Source: Gp1-AA145 sp963757135
Lineage (GTDB): Bacteria; Acidobacteriota; Terriglobia; Terriglobales; Acidobacteriaceae
Assembly (NCBI GenBank): GCA_963757135.1
Contig: CAVWQE010000012.1
Coordinates: forward strand, 186,001-250,000
DNA: 64,000 bases
Direction of reading: 5' to 3'
Below the pieces are notes generated by a model, which did no database searches, was not told the DNA's origin, and saw only the letters and a program-made list of their open reading frames with translations. This document shows, in pieces, positions 42,865 to 52,258 of the stretch. How positions within the stretch are numbered: position 1 is the first letter of the stretch; each line of letters begins with the position of its first letter. A program made the translations under genes and the position numbers.

Positions 42865-43923
42865 ATGATAAGAATTCGGCTTGCACTCATACTCTGTCTG
42901 GCGACTTTCGACGCTTCCTGCGGAAAGAAGACTCCCACGCTCAATCTGCTCGTATGGGAGGGCTACGCTGACCCGTCGTTCGTGAAGGCGTTCGAAGATC
43001 AGAACCACTGCAAGGTTTCCGCATCGTACATGGGTTCGAGCGACGAACTGGTTGCCAAACTTCGCGGCGGCAGCGCGGGAAACTACGACGTGATCTCGCC
43101 ATCGAGCGACGTGGCCACGATGATTTCGGAGGCTGAATTAGCGGCACCGCTCGACTTATCGAAATTACCCGGCTACGAGCAGCTAGCCCCGAAGTTGCGC
43201 GGAATGCCGCTGGTCCGAGTAAACGGGAAGGTTTATGGCGTGCCCTTCATGTGGGGACCGAACCCGCTGATCTATGACACGACTGCGTTTCTGAAGCCGC
43301 CTGAAAGCTGGGCGGCAATGTGGGACCCGAAGTTTCGCGCCAAGATTTCGGTCTGGGACGACCTCTCGACCCTGTACATGGCAGCTCAGGTCATAGGCTA
43401 CGACAAGCCCGATCCTGATCATCTATATAACCTGAGCGACGCCGAACTGGAAGCAGTAAAAAACAAGCTGCTGGCGCTGAAGCCTAACATTCGCAAGATA
43501 TGGTCCACTGGTGGCGAGCTGACAAACCTTTTCGAAAATCACGAAGTGGTCGCCGCCATGGGCTGGCCGTTGATGACGAATCAATTGCGCGCGGCGAAAT
43601 TCCCCGTAGGCGAAACTATTCCTAAAGAAAACACTACCGGCTGGATCGATCACCTGATGATCACTGCCGGCAGCGAAAACAAAGAACTGGCGTACAAATT
43701 TCTGGAATACATGATCGAAGCACAAACGCAGAAGAAAGTGATAGATGTGACGGGATATGCGCCGGCCAATCCGCAAGCTGCTCAGTTCATGAGCGCAGAG
43801 CAGCAGAAGAATCTACACCTCGACAATGTAGACGAATATCAGAAGCGAATTTACTTCTGGCAAAACGTGCCGCGCCGCGCCAAGTACAACGAAATCTGGA
43901 ACGAAGTAAAAGCAGCGCAGTAG
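42865..43923 (+). CDS. potD: Spermidine/putrescine-binding lipoprotein PotD
   Basis: This 352-aa solute-binding protein captures polyamines outside the membrane for the PotABC transporter. A short signal ends in ATFDASCGKK, so the Cys is probably lipidated. LLVWEGYADPSFVKAFE, the GNYDVISPSSD loop and IPKENTTGWIDHLMI are typical of PotD/PotF. I start at the ATG at 42865; the frame is open further upstream, over the Nudix gene, but that stretch is not protein-like. The ligand could be another polyamine-like compound. The gene heads the potDABC operon. Confidence 0.9.
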   Translation: MIRIRLALILCLATFDASCGKKTPTLNLLVWEGYADPSFVKAFEDQNHCKVSASYMGSSDELVAKLRGGSAGNYDVISPSSDVATMISEAELAAPLDLSKLPGYEQLAPKLRGMPLVRVNGKVYGVPFMWGPNPLIYDTTAFLKPPESWAAMWDPKFRAKISVWDDLSTLYMAAQVIGYDKPDPDHLYNLSDAELEAVKNKLLALKPNIRKIWSTGGELTNLFENHEVVAAMGWPLMTNQLRAAKFPVGETIPKENTTGWIDHLMITAGSENKELAYKFLEYMIEAQTQKKVIDVTGYAPANPQAAQFMSAEQQKNLHLDNVDEYQKRIYFWQNVPRRAKYNEIWNEVKAAQ

Positions 43924-43954
43924 CAATATCCATGCAGTGGCAATGCCTGTGTGG

Positions 43955-43974
43955 CGCGGACATTCTTGTCCGCG
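43955..43974. repeat. Small GC-rich hairpin between potD and potA
   Basis: CGCGGAC and GTCCGCG form a 7-bp stem around ATTCTT in the 89-bp gap. No T run follows, so it is not a good terminator. It may be a REP-like element or an mRNA stem that separates the level of the binding protein from the other subunits. Confidence 0.45.
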
Positions 43975-44012
43975 GCTCTTGTTAGCCGCATCAGTGACCG
44001 GCCTTTCTGTGC

Positions 44013-45098
44013 ATGAATCGCACTTCCCAACCCGCCGAGGCTCAGCAGCAAAACGAAAACTCGCCCCTGCTTTCCATTCGCTCGGTGGCCAAGACTTTCG
44101 GTAAGCATAAAGTCCTCCACGACATCTCGCTCGATGTCGCTGAAGGTGAATTCCTGACCATTCTCGGCGAGAGCGGTTCAGGAAAAACTACTTTGCTTCG
44201 CATCGTCGCCGGATTCGAAGAGGCGAGTTCCGGCGAGGTCTGGATGGGCGGAGAGCGCCTCGACCTATTGCCACCCTATAAACGCCGCGTGAACACTGTG
44301 TTTCAGAGCTACGCGCTCTTTCCACATTTAACTGTTGAAGAAAACGTTGCGTACGGACCGCGGGTGGCGAAGCTACCGCCTGAAGAAATCAAAGCACGAG
44401 TCGCCGAAGCGTTGGCCAAAGTTCGCATGGACGCCTTCGCGAAATACAAACCGTCGAAAATCAGCGGCGGACAACAGCAGCGAGTCGCACTCGCGCGCGC
44501 GTTAGTCAACCGGCCCCGGCTGCTTCTTCTCGATGAACCGCTTTCTGCGCTGGACGCCAATCTTCGCCGCCAGATGCAGATTGAACTCAAGACCCTGCAG
44601 CGCGAGGTTGGCATCACTTTTATTTTTGTGACTCACGATCAGGAAGAAGCCATGGTGATGAGTGACCGCATTGCGCTGCTGCACGCGGGGGAACTAGAGC
44701 AAGTTGCACCGCCTGATGAGATATACAGTCGTCCGGCGACTCCGTATGCCGCGCAGTTCATCGGGCATACCAATTTGCTGGAAGCGAACATTCAAGGCGG
44801 CATTGCGCAGTCCGGAGAACTCAACTGGCCGGTGCAACTGCCCAACGGGCGGACTTCGTTTTCTTTGCGCCCAGAATGCATTCGGCGGGAACAAAGCTCC
44901 CACTCCAGTAACGTCGCTCGCTTTCGCGCGCGCGTTCTCGATCATGCGTTTCATGGCGCAAGTGAATTGGTGCGTGTTCAAGTTGGCGAGTCGCAAATCC
45001 TGACCGTCCGCACCTCTGATCGCGGAACGTTGCGGGGAGAAGTTGAACTCGAATTCGATTCTGCCGACGCGGTGCCCGTACGAGGGCCAAAAAAATAG
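44013..45098 (+). CDS. potA: Polyamine ABC transporter ATPase PotA
   Basis: This 361-aa ATPase powers polyamine import. Walker A is GESGSGKTT, the Q loop is FQSYALFPH, the signature is ISGGQQQRVALARAL, Walker B is LLLLDEPLSALD, and the switch His is in FVTHDQEEA. The C-terminal TOBE-type region (about 275-361) fits the PotA/MalK subgroup. It ends 3 bp before potB, so the genes are tightly linked. Confidence 0.94.
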   Translation: MNRTSQPAEAQQQNENSPLLSIRSVAKTFGKHKVLHDISLDVAEGEFLTILGESGSGKTTLLRIVAGFEEASSGEVWMGGERLDLLPPYKRRVNTVFQSYALFPHLTVEENVAYGPRVAKLPPEEIKARVAEALAKVRMDAFAKYKPSKISGGQQQRVALARALVNRPRLLLLDEPLSALDANLRRQMQIELKTLQREVGITFIFVTHDQEEAMVMSDRIALLHAGELEQVAPPDEIYSRPATPYAAQFIGHTNLLEANIQGGIAQSGELNWPVQLPNGRTSFSLRPECIRREQSSHSSNVARFRARVLDHAFHGASELVRVQVGESQILTVRTSDRGTLRGEVELEFDSADAVPVRGPKK

Positions 45099-45101
45099 AC
45101 C

Positions 45102-45950
45102 ATGTTCTCTCGCGCCTACAAGCTTGCCGTCTCACTGCCGCCGCTGCTCTGGGTCGCCACATTCCTGCTGGTTCCTTACGCGCTGATGTTCGCCTACAGC
45201 TTCTGGTCGGTTTCTGAATCACAAACCATCGTGCATTCCTGGAGCTTCGCCAACTACGGCAACCTTTTGTCCCGCCCGCTTTATCACCAGACGCTGCTTC
45301 GTTCCGCGTGGATCGCTGCCCGCGTAACACTGTTGTCTCTACTGCTAGGTTATCCGCTGGCGTACCTGCTCAGCTTTCACGCTGGGACAAAGAAAAACCT
45401 CCTGTACCAGCTCGTGATCATTCCGCTGTGGGTCAGTTATCTGGTGCGGGCTTACGCGTGGAAGACGATTCTGGGCACCGACGGTGTCCTCAATACTGTC
45501 CTGCAATATTTCCATTTCGCCGGCCATCCGCTGGGATTTCTGCTGTACAGCCCCTTCGCCGTAGTGCTTACGCTCACACATATCTACACGCCGTTCACCT
45601 TTCTGCCGATCTTCGCGTCGCTTGAGCACATACCGCGAAACCTGGTCGAAGCCTCAAATGATCTGGGCGCGTCGCGGCTTGAGACATTCCGCCGCGTGAT
45701 TCTGCCCTTGTCGGCGCCGGGAGTTCTCGCCGGCGCGACTTTTGCTTTTGTTCTCAGTTTCGGAGATTTTCTGGCGCCGCTGCTTCTGGGCGGCCCGAGC
45801 GGCATCATGATCTCAAACATCGTGGTGAACCTGTTCGGTGCTTCGTATCAATGGCCGCTGGGAGCGGCGATTTCCTTTTGCATGCTGGCATTGGTGGTTG
45901 CCCTGCTATGGATATCCGAGCGCCTGGAAAGAAAGTGGGCCTATTCGTGA
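45102..45950 (+). CDS. potB: Polyamine ABC transporter permease PotB
   Basis: This 282-aa permease has about six transmembrane helices, the first at about 10-30 (SLPPLLWVATFLLVPYALMF). The ATPase-contact loop is in LVEASNDLGASRLETFRRVI, the EAA motif of importers, followed by LPLSAPGVLAG. It partners with PotC, whose start overlaps its stop by 4 bp (GTGA). The position directly after potA fixes the assignment as PotB rather than PotH. Confidence 0.92.
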   Translation: MFSRAYKLAVSLPPLLWVATFLLVPYALMFAYSFWSVSESQTIVHSWSFANYGNLLSRPLYHQTLLRSAWIAARVTLLSLLLGYPLAYLLSFHAGTKKNLLYQLVIIPLWVSYLVRAYAWKTILGTDGVLNTVLQYFHFAGHPLGFLLYSPFAVVLTLTHIYTPFTFLPIFASLEHIPRNLVEASNDLGASRLETFRRVILPLSAPGVLAGATFAFVLSFGDFLAPLLLGGPSGIMISNIVVNLFGASYQWPLGAAISFCMLALVVALLWISERLERKWAYS

Positions 45951-46780
45951 GCGCGAACTCGGAGCAGCGCACACCCAAACTTCTGGTGATTTATGCTGCG
46001 CTGGTCTTCGCATTTTTATATCTGCCGATTGTTGTCCTGATCGTGTACTCGTTCAACGGGCAAGGAGTCGGCGGCTTTCCTCCGCGCGATCTCACGCTGA
46101 ACTGGTATCGCATGTTATTTCAGGACGAAGCTATCTGGGCGTCGGTAGTGAACAGCCTGACGGTGGCGCTTGCTTCTGTGTGCATCGCGTTGGCATTAGG
46201 AATTCCCGCCGGGCTTGCCCTCGATCGCGCCAGTTTCCCTGGAAAAGGAATCTTCCGGCGACTGGTGCTGCTGCCGCTGGTACTTCCTGGGATCATTACG
46301 GGGCTTTCGCTGCTCATGCTCTTCCGCGAAGTGGACCTGAAGCTCAGTCTGGCCACCGTGATTCTCGGGCACGGGACAGCGCTGATCTCGGTCGCCACCA
46401 CCGAAGTGTTCGCGGGATTGCAGAAGCTTGATCGCTCGCAGGAAGAGGCATCGCTCGACCTGGGCGCGACTTACTGGCAAACGTTCTGGCGCGTGACTCT
46501 GCCGAATCTCAAGCTCTCAATCATCAGTGCTGCCCTTTTAATATTCACGCTCTCCATGGACGAGATCGCCGTGAGCTTTTTCCTGATCGGCCGCGACAAC
46601 ACTCTGCCGCTCGAAATCTGGGGCCGCCTGCGTCGCGGCATCACACCGGAGATCAACGCTATCTCGACGCTGATCTTCTGCTTCTCGCTTTTCGCGATCG
46701 TGTTCTGGTACCGCTTACGTACTCGTGCTGAGAACAGCGTGGCGCCAGCGGAATTGCTGGAAGCTGCCGAACACAGTTAA
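45947..46780 (+). CDS. potC: Polyamine ABC transporter permease PotC
   Basis: The second permease has 277 aa when started at the GTG at 45947, which overlaps the potB stop. It has about six membrane helices, starting with LLVIYAALVFAFLYLPIVVL. The EAA loop is SQEEASLDLGATYWQTFWRV followed by TLPNLK. I reject the longer form from 45851 because its first 30 residues overlap potB in another frame. The pot operon probably ends here; priA follows after 53 bp. Confidence 0.92.
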   Translation: MSANSEQRTPKLLVIYAALVFAFLYLPIVVLIVYSFNGQGVGGFPPRDLTLNWYRMLFQDEAIWASVVNSLTVALASVCIALALGIPAGLALDRASFPGKGIFRRLVLLPLVLPGIITGLSLLMLFREVDLKLSLATVILGHGTALISVATTEVFAGLQKLDRSQEEASLDLGATYWQTFWRVTLPNLKLSIISAALLIFTLSMDEIAVSFFLIGRDNTLPLEIWGRLRRGITPEINAISTLIFCFSLFAIVFWYRLRTRAENSVAPAELLEAAEHS

Positions 46781-46833
46781 GCCCTTCCACCTTCAATAGT
46801 CCTGAATGTTACGATTCAATTTCCTCGCTCATC

Positions 46834-49269
46834 ATGGCCGAATTCTGCGACGTAGCCGTGCCCGTGCCGCTCGATATGACGTTTACCTATCGCGTGCCGG
46901 AAGGGCTGCGCCCATCGGCCGGTTCGAGAGTCATGGTCCCGTTCCGGCGGCAGCGGACGGTCGGTGTCATCACGGAGTTGCACGACCGAGCGCCCAGCGT
47001 GTCCGCCAAGAATGTCTTGCAGTCGCTCGATCACGAAGATCTGCCAGCGCTGTCACCGGAACTGTTGCGGCTGGGCAAATGGATCAGTGAATACTATCTG
47101 GCGCCGCTCGGCGAAGTCTTCCGCAGCATGCTGCCGCTGAATGCGGAGTTTCGTCGAGCCGTCGTTTATCGCATCGCGGATGAGGGCCATAGGGCGCTGT
47201 ACCTGGCGGGGAGCGCGGGATCTCCGGGCAGATCGAAGCGAACGCCGGACGAGCAGGACGCGGAGTTTCGCGTGCTCAATTATCTCTCCGCACGGGAGCA
47301 GGCGCGTGAGGAGGCGCTGAAAACTTCGTTAAGAGTTTCGCGCGAACTGCTCGTCGGCATGGTTCGCAAGAAGTGGATCATGCGCGAAGATGCGTCGCAT
47401 GTTGCCGATGCCGTGCGCGTCCGTGAGGTGGCAATACTTAAACACGCTGAAGGAAAGCTCAACGCGAATCAGAAGTTACTTATCGACACGCTCGCGGCCG
47501 GCGGCGGAAGAATTGCGGTCGAGCATTTGCGCGAGCTCGACGTCCCGCGAAGCACGCTTGCAACGTTGGTGAAACGCGGCCTGGTCGAGCTGATCAAAGA
47601 ACCGGTTGAACTGGCGAAGTCGGGAATCGCTGCAAGGCGGGTTGATTTCGATTTGAGCGCAGCGCAGCAGGCGGCGCTCGAAAGAATCCGCTCCGCCGTT
47701 GACGCCAAAGCTTTTGGCGGCATTCTGCTGCACGGGGTGACGGGGTCGGGGAAAACCGCCGTGTATCTTGCGGCGATGAAATCTGTGCTCGATGCCGGAC
47801 GCTCAGCCATTCTTTTGGTCCCCGAGATTGGCCTCACACCCGCCGTCGCTGCGGACGTTCACAACGTCTTCGGAGACGAAGTTGCAATTCTTCATTCCGG
47901 GTTGTCCGATAAAGAACGCGCCGAGCACTGGCATCGCATTCGCCGCGGCGAGGCGCGGGCGGTGGTGGGGACGCGGTCGGCGGTGTTCGCCCCGGTCTCG
48001 AATCTCGCGCTCATTATCGTTGATGAAGAGCAGGATTCTTCTTACAAACAAGAGGAGACGCCGCGCTACCATGCGCGCAACGTCGCGGTGATGCGGGCAA
48101 AGTTTTCAGAAGCTACAGTGGTGTTGGGGTCAGCGACGCCATCGCTGGAGTCGTATTACAACGCGAAGAAACATCGCTATGCGTTGCTGGAAATGCCCGA
48201 CCGCGTGGAGAAGCGCCCGCTGCCGGAAGTCGAACTGGTGGACATGCGGCAGGAGTTCCAGGAAACCGGCCAGGAGCAGGTGGTTTCACGCAAGTTGATC
48301 GAAGAAATCCGGCTGCGCCTGGAGCGCAACGAGCAGGCTATGGTTTTGCTCAACCGCCGCGGATATTCGCCGGTTGCGTTGTGCCGGGCCTGTGGCACAA
48401 AGCTCGAGTGCCGCAATTGCGCCATTGCGATGACTCATCACAAGCAGAGCCGCCGCATGGCGTGCCACTACTGCGGCTTTATGGCTCCAGTGCCGAAGGC
48501 GTGTGCCGAGTGTGGAAGCGAATATGTATATTTCCTCGGAACAGGATCTGAAAAGCTAGAGGAGTTGCTGCACGGATATTTTCCGCAGGCGCGGATGGCA
48601 CGGCTCGACCGCGATACGGTGCGTAGTCATGCCGATTTCGAACGCGCACTGAGCGCGCTGAATGCGGGCGAACTCGATCTGCTGGTGGGAACGCAGATGA
48701 TCGCCAAAGGTCACGACATTCACGGCGTGACATTGGTGGGCGTGGTCGGCGCAGACATGGCGCTGGGGCTGCCTGACTTCCGCGCCGCAGAGAGAACATT
48801 TCAATTGCTCACGCAGGTCGCGGGGCGGGCCGGCCGAGGCTATGTTCCGGGGAAAGTCATCCTGCAAACTTATTTTCCTGATCACTATGCCGTTCAATTT
48901 GCGAAGCAACATGATTTCATCGGCTTCTACGAAAAAGAGTTGCGCTTCCGCAGTTGGATGCACTATCCGCCGTACAGCTCTCTGGTCAACGTAATCCTGC
49001 GCAGCGACCGATTGGATGACGTGCTCAAGTGGGCGGGTGTGGTCGGGAGATGGTTCGAGAAGGAGCGCCACGAAGGCGTACGCGTGCTGGGCCCCGCCGC
49101 CGCGCCGATTGAGCGTTTGAAGCGCGATTATCGCTATCACTTCATTTTGAAGTCGGCCAGCCGCCAGAAACTGAACGCGCTGCTGCGAACGATGCTGGGA
49201 CATGCGGAAAAAGAAAAAATTCCGCGAACGAATATCGTCGTAGATGTGGACGCGCTGTGGCTGATGTAA
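46834..49269 (+). CDS. priA: Primosomal replication restart helicase PriA
   Basis: An 811-aa PriA, the 3'-5' helicase that reloads the replisome at stalled forks. The N-terminal 3'-end-binding domain covers about 1-105. Walker A is GVTGSGKTAVYL and Walker B is IIVDEEQDSSYKQ. Zinc-binding cysteines follow: CRACGTKLECRNC and CHYCGF...CAECGS. GTQMIAKGHDIHGVTLVGVV and QVAGRAGRG are the later helicase motifs. The C-terminal domain holds LGPAAAPIERLKRDYRYH. It is somewhat longer than the E. coli protein, mainly in the region before the helicase core (about 110-250). Confidence 0.97.
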   Translation: MAEFCDVAVPVPLDMTFTYRVPEGLRPSAGSRVMVPFRRQRTVGVITELHDRAPSVSAKNVLQSLDHEDLPALSPELLRLGKWISEYYLAPLGEVFRSMLPLNAEFRRAVVYRIADEGHRALYLAGSAGSPGRSKRTPDEQDAEFRVLNYLSAREQAREEALKTSLRVSRELLVGMVRKKWIMREDASHVADAVRVREVAILKHAEGKLNANQKLLIDTLAAGGGRIAVEHLRELDVPRSTLATLVKRGLVELIKEPVELAKSGIAARRVDFDLSAAQQAALERIRSAVDAKAFGGILLHGVTGSGKTAVYLAAMKSVLDAGRSAILLVPEIGLTPAVAADVHNVFGDEVAILHSGLSDKERAEHWHRIRRGEARAVVGTRSAVFAPVSNLALIIVDEEQDSSYKQEETPRYHARNVAVMRAKFSEATVVLGSATPSLESYYNAKKHRYALLEMPDRVEKRPLPEVELVDMRQEFQETGQEQVVSRKLIEEIRLRLERNEQAMVLLNRRGYSPVALCRACGTKLECRNCAIAMTHHKQSRRMACHYCGFMAPVPKACAECGSEYVYFLGTGSEKLEELLHGYFPQARMARLDRDTVRSHADFERALSALNAGELDLLVGTQMIAKGHDIHGVTLVGVVGADMALGLPDFRAAERTFQLLTQVAGRAGRGYVPGKVILQTYFPDHYAVQFAKQHDFIGFYEKELRFRSWMHYPPYSSLVNVILRSDRLDDVLKWAGVVGRWFEKERHEGVRVLGPAAAPIERLKRDYRYHFILKSASRQKLNALLRTMLGHAEKEKIPRTNIVVDVDALWLM

Positions 49270-49290
49270 GGCCGGGCCAACGCCTAAGCA

Positions 49291-50592
49291 TTAGCCGGCG
49301 CGATAAATGATTTTCCCGCCAACAATTGTCGCGACGACCTTGCCTGTCAGCGGACGGCCATCGAACGGGGTGTTGTGCGACTTGGAGCGGGACTTCGAGG
49401 CGTCGAATGTCCACTTCTTTTTTGGATCGAAAATAGTCACGTCAGCGTGACTGCCGCGCAGCAGCGTTCCGCGGCCGCGCAAGTCGAGAACCCGCGCCGG
49501 ACCCGAAGTGAGCAGCTCAATAATTCTGTTGAGCGGAATTTTGTGCTCGCCTGCCAGAACAGAAATCACCAATCCCAGTGCGGTTTCAAGGCCGGTGATC
49601 CCAAAGGACGCGCGCTCGAATTCAATGATCTTTTCATGCTGCGCGTGCGGGGCATGATCGGTGGCGATTGCGTCCACAGTACCATCAGATATCGCCGCAA
49701 CCAGCGCCTCGCGATCTTCGGCTGAGCGCAGCGGAGGATTCATCTTAAAATTGGTGTCATAGTCGCGCACGTCGGCGTCGGTTAGCGCCAGGTGATGCGG
49801 CGTGACTTCGCAGGTCACGCGAGCGCGATTTTTCTTTCCGCGGCGGACAGCGGTCAGCGCTGCAGCAGTCGAAAGATGCGCCACATGCAGGCGCGCGCCG
49901 TTGAACTGCTGTGCGAGTTGCACATCGCGATCAACAATCGCGCCTTCGGCATTGACGCTCATTCCGCGCAGGCCGAGCCGGAATGACGTCGGGCCCTCGT
50001 TCATGGAGCAGTTCTGGGTAATCCGCGTGTCTTCCGCGTGCTGGACCACGGGGAAATTGATTTCAGCCGATGCCCGCAGCGCGTCGCGCATCGTAGTTTC
50101 ACTCAGGATCGGCTTGCCGTCATCGGTGACGGCGACCGCGCCGGCGCGCTGCAGAGCGCGGAAATCCGTGAGCACAGCGCCTTTGCTGGCCTGGGTAGCG
50201 GCCGCAATGGGGAAGACATTCACGACTGCGCCGCGTTGCGGCTGCCGAACCCACGTCACCCATTCAGGCGAATCAAGCACTGGCGTGGTATTCGGCATGC
50301 AGCAGACGGAAGTAAAGCCGCCAACCGCTGCAGCTGCCGTTCCCGATGAGATCGTCTCCTTGTAGCCCTGTCCGGGCTCACGCAGGTGAACGTGCAGATC
50401 AATAAATCCGGGAGCGACCACCAACCCCTGCGCGTCGAACTTTTCATCCGAGCTCGCGCGTATCTTGTTGCGCGGCGCGATTTCTGCCACTTGGCCGTCG
50501 CGCAGCAGCACGTCCATCACGGCGTCAATCCGCGCCAGCGGATCAATCACCCGGCCGCCACGGATTAATAAAGAATGTGTCGCTTGCTTCAA
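49291..50592 (-). CDS. pyrC: Dihydroorotase PyrC (class I)
   Basis: This 433-aa enzyme closes carbamoyl aspartate to dihydroorotate in pyrimidine synthesis. Zinc ligands are in DLHVHLREPGQ, later His residues lie in VVQHAED and EVTPHHLALTD, and IATDHAPHA holds the catalytic Asp. I choose the TTG at 50592, since its product begins at the conserved LLIRGGRVIDP strand and GGAG lies 10 bp upstream. The longer frame to 50748 runs into pyrB and is not family-like. That GGAG lies inside a dispersed repeat. Confidence 0.92.
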   Translation of the reverse strand: MKQATHSLLIRGGRVIDPLARIDAVMDVLLRDGQVAEIAPRNKIRASSDEKFDAQGLVVAPGFIDLHVHLREPGQGYKETISSGTAAAAVGGFTSVCCMPNTTPVLDSPEWVTWVRQPQRGAVVNVFPIAAATQASKGAVLTDFRALQRAGAVAVTDDGKPILSETTMRDALRASAEINFPVVQHAEDTRITQNCSMNEGPTSFRLGLRGMSVNAEGAIVDRDVQLAQQFNGARLHVAHLSTAAALTAVRRGKKNRARVTCEVTPHHLALTDADVRDYDTNFKMNPPLRSAEDREALVAAISDGTVDAIATDHAPHAQHEKIIEFERASFGITGLETALGLVISVLAGEHKIPLNRIIELLTSGPARVLDLRGRGTLLRGSHADVTIFDPKKKWTFDASKSRSKSHNTPFDGRPLTGKVVATIVGGKIIYRAG

Positions 50593-50602
50593 GGCAATTC
50601 TT

Positions 50603-50640
50603 CTCCACTGACTAACACGGATTTGCGCGGATTCTTTTTG
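50603..50640. repeat. Dispersed repeat in the pyrB-pyrC gap
   Basis: On the minus strand the spacer reads GAATCCGCGCAAATCCGTG followed by TTAGTCAGTGGAG. It is built of imperfect ATCCGCG-type words like the other spacers. Its end supplies the ribosome-binding site used by pyrC. Confidence 0.5.
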
Positions 50641-50674
50641 GAATTGTCGGGCCGTCGAGACGAAGTCAGCCTGT

Positions 50675-51616
50675 TCATGCCGCCTTCCCCATCGCCCGCG
50701 CCAGTACAGCCATGCGCAGCGGCACGCCGTTATGTACTTCCTCGACAATCACGGATTGCGGACAGTCGGCCACGTCCCAGGTCAATTCCAGCCCGCGAAT
50801 AATTGGTCCAGGATGCATGAACAGCGCATCTGGTTTCGCCATCCGCAGCCGCGGCATGGTGATCTGATACCGCGAAATATAATCGGGCAAGCTGACTTTA
50901 AGTCCCGCCAGGCGCTCGCGCTGCACCCGCAGGACCATCACAACATCTGCTCCGCGCACCGCTTCCTCGCAGCTGCGCGAGATGCGCAAGCCTTTAACTA
51001 ACGTGGTCGCCATTTCCGGCAAAAGCTCGGGCGGACCACACAACGTTATTTTTGCGCCAACCTTGCTCAGAAGATGAATCGCCGATCTTGCTACCCGGCT
51101 GTGATAAACGTCGCCGACAATCGTGACCTGAAGTCCCGTCAGCTTTTTCTTGTGCTTGATGATGGTGTAGGCGTCGAGCAGCGCCTGCGTGGGGTGCTCG
51201 TGCATGCCGTCTCCGGCATTAATCACAGGAATATCCAGATAGCCGGCCATCAGGTGCGGAGCCCCGGCGTTCGGATGCCGGACGACGATTGCGTCGGCAC
51301 CGACGGCACGCAGAGTGTACGCGGTATCCAGGAGCGACTCGCCCTTTTCGATGCTGGAGCCGCTGGAAATTACCAGCGTGGTCTCGGCGCCGAGCGCCTG
51401 CGCTGCCACTTCGAACGAGGTCCGTGTACGGGTGGAAGCCTCATAAAAAAGCAGTAGCACTCGCTTGCCACGCAGCAATGGGCGCGCCTTCGCCGGATTC
51501 ATGGTGCGTGCGAATTGCAGCAGCCGGCTAATTTCAGAAACCGGAAGGCCCTCGATTCCCAGGAGCGATCCCCGGGCCGCGCTCTTCTGTTCAAGTTGTG
51601 GCCTGGTTGCAGACAT
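50675..51616 (-). CDS. pyrB: Aspartate carbamoyltransferase catalytic subunit
   Basis: This 313-aa enzyme joins carbamoyl phosphate and aspartate. The carbamoyl-phosphate site is YEASTRTRTSFEVAA, with HPTQALLDAYTI and MHPGPIIRGLE as further marks. No regulatory pyrI gene is nearby, and with pyrR upstream and pyrC downstream the operon is of the Bacillus type. It starts 16 bp after pyrR. The length is typical. Confidence 0.96.
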   Translation of the reverse strand: MSATRPQLEQKSAARGSLLGIEGLPVSEISRLLQFARTMNPAKARPLLRGKRVLLLFYEASTRTRTSFEVAAQALGAETTLVISSGSSIEKGESLLDTAYTLRAVGADAIVVRHPNAGAPHLMAGYLDIPVINAGDGMHEHPTQALLDAYTIIKHKKKLTGLQVTIVGDVYHSRVARSAIHLLSKVGAKITLCGPPELLPEMATTLVKGLRISRSCEEAVRGADVVMVLRVQRERLAGLKVSLPDYISRYQITMPRLRMAKPDALFMHPGPIIRGLELTWDVADCPQSVIVEEVHNGVPLRMAVLARAMGKAA

Positions 51617-51632
51617 TCCGATTATGTAAGTC

Positions 51633-52199
51633 CTACTTCTCTACCAGCAAAACCTTTTCCGAGTCATCCACTTCGCGCAGAAGAAGTTCGATTCTTTCCT
51701 GCTGAGTAGTCTGAACTTTGCGGCCGACGAAGCCCGCCTCAATGGGCAGTTCCCGATGGCCGCGATCAATGAGCACGCAGAGCTGCACCTGCTTGGGACG
51801 GCCGTGCCGAAACAGAGCGTCCATAGCGGCGCGCGTAGTCCGCCCGGTGTATAGAATGTCATCCACCAGGACAATCTTCTTCCCGGTAATGGAAAAGCCA
51901 ATGTCACCCTTTTGCACCACAGGTTTGTCCAGCGGAGACAGATCGTCGCGATAAGCGGTGATGTCCAGGGTGCCGACCGGGACCGGCGTCTTCTCAATCC
52001 GCTCGATCATCTTTCCGATGCGCTGAGCCAGAAAAACGCCACGCCGCCGAATTCCGACCAGCCCCAAATCCGCCGCACCGTCATTCTTTTCAATGATTTC
52101 GTGCACCAGACGCACCAATGTCCGCTCGATTTCAGAGGCTGACATCAGTTGGGCTTTCTGGCGGAGACCAGGTTCGCGCGCCGGGTTATTAGAAGTCAT
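51633..52199 (-). CDS. pyrR: PyrR bifunctional regulator/uracil phosphoribosyltransferase
   Basis: This 188-aa protein is a type I phosphoribosyltransferase of the PyrR family. The PRPP loop is VLVDDILYTGRTTRAAMDAL, and LVGIRRRGVFLA also matches. In other bacteria PyrR binds pyr mRNA when UMP is high and causes attenuation. It heads the pyrRBC operon. The ATG at 52199 leaves about 16 extra N-terminal residues; a start at 52145 is possible. I could not find a PyrR-binding loop or terminator in the 59-bp leader, so RNA control is unproven. Confidence 0.93.
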   Translation of the reverse strand: MTSNNPAREPGLRQKAQLMSASEIERTLVRLVHEIIEKNDGAADLGLVGIRRRGVFLAQRIGKMIERIEKTPVPVGTLDITAYRDDLSPLDKPVVQKGDIGFSITGKKIVLVDDILYTGRTTRAAMDALFRHGRPKQVQLCVLIDRGHRELPIEAGFVGRKVQTTQQERIELLLREVDDSEKVLLVEK

Positions 52200-52258
52200 G
52201 AACGGTGCATCATACGCGGGCGGGGCATCTGGGAGCAAGAAGCTGCACGTCCGGAAAA

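Noticed and set aside
49291..50748. A longer dihydroorotase starting at 50748
   Set aside because: The extra 52 residues overlap the end of pyrB and are unlike dihydroorotases; a TTG with a ribosome-binding site at 50592 fits the family start.
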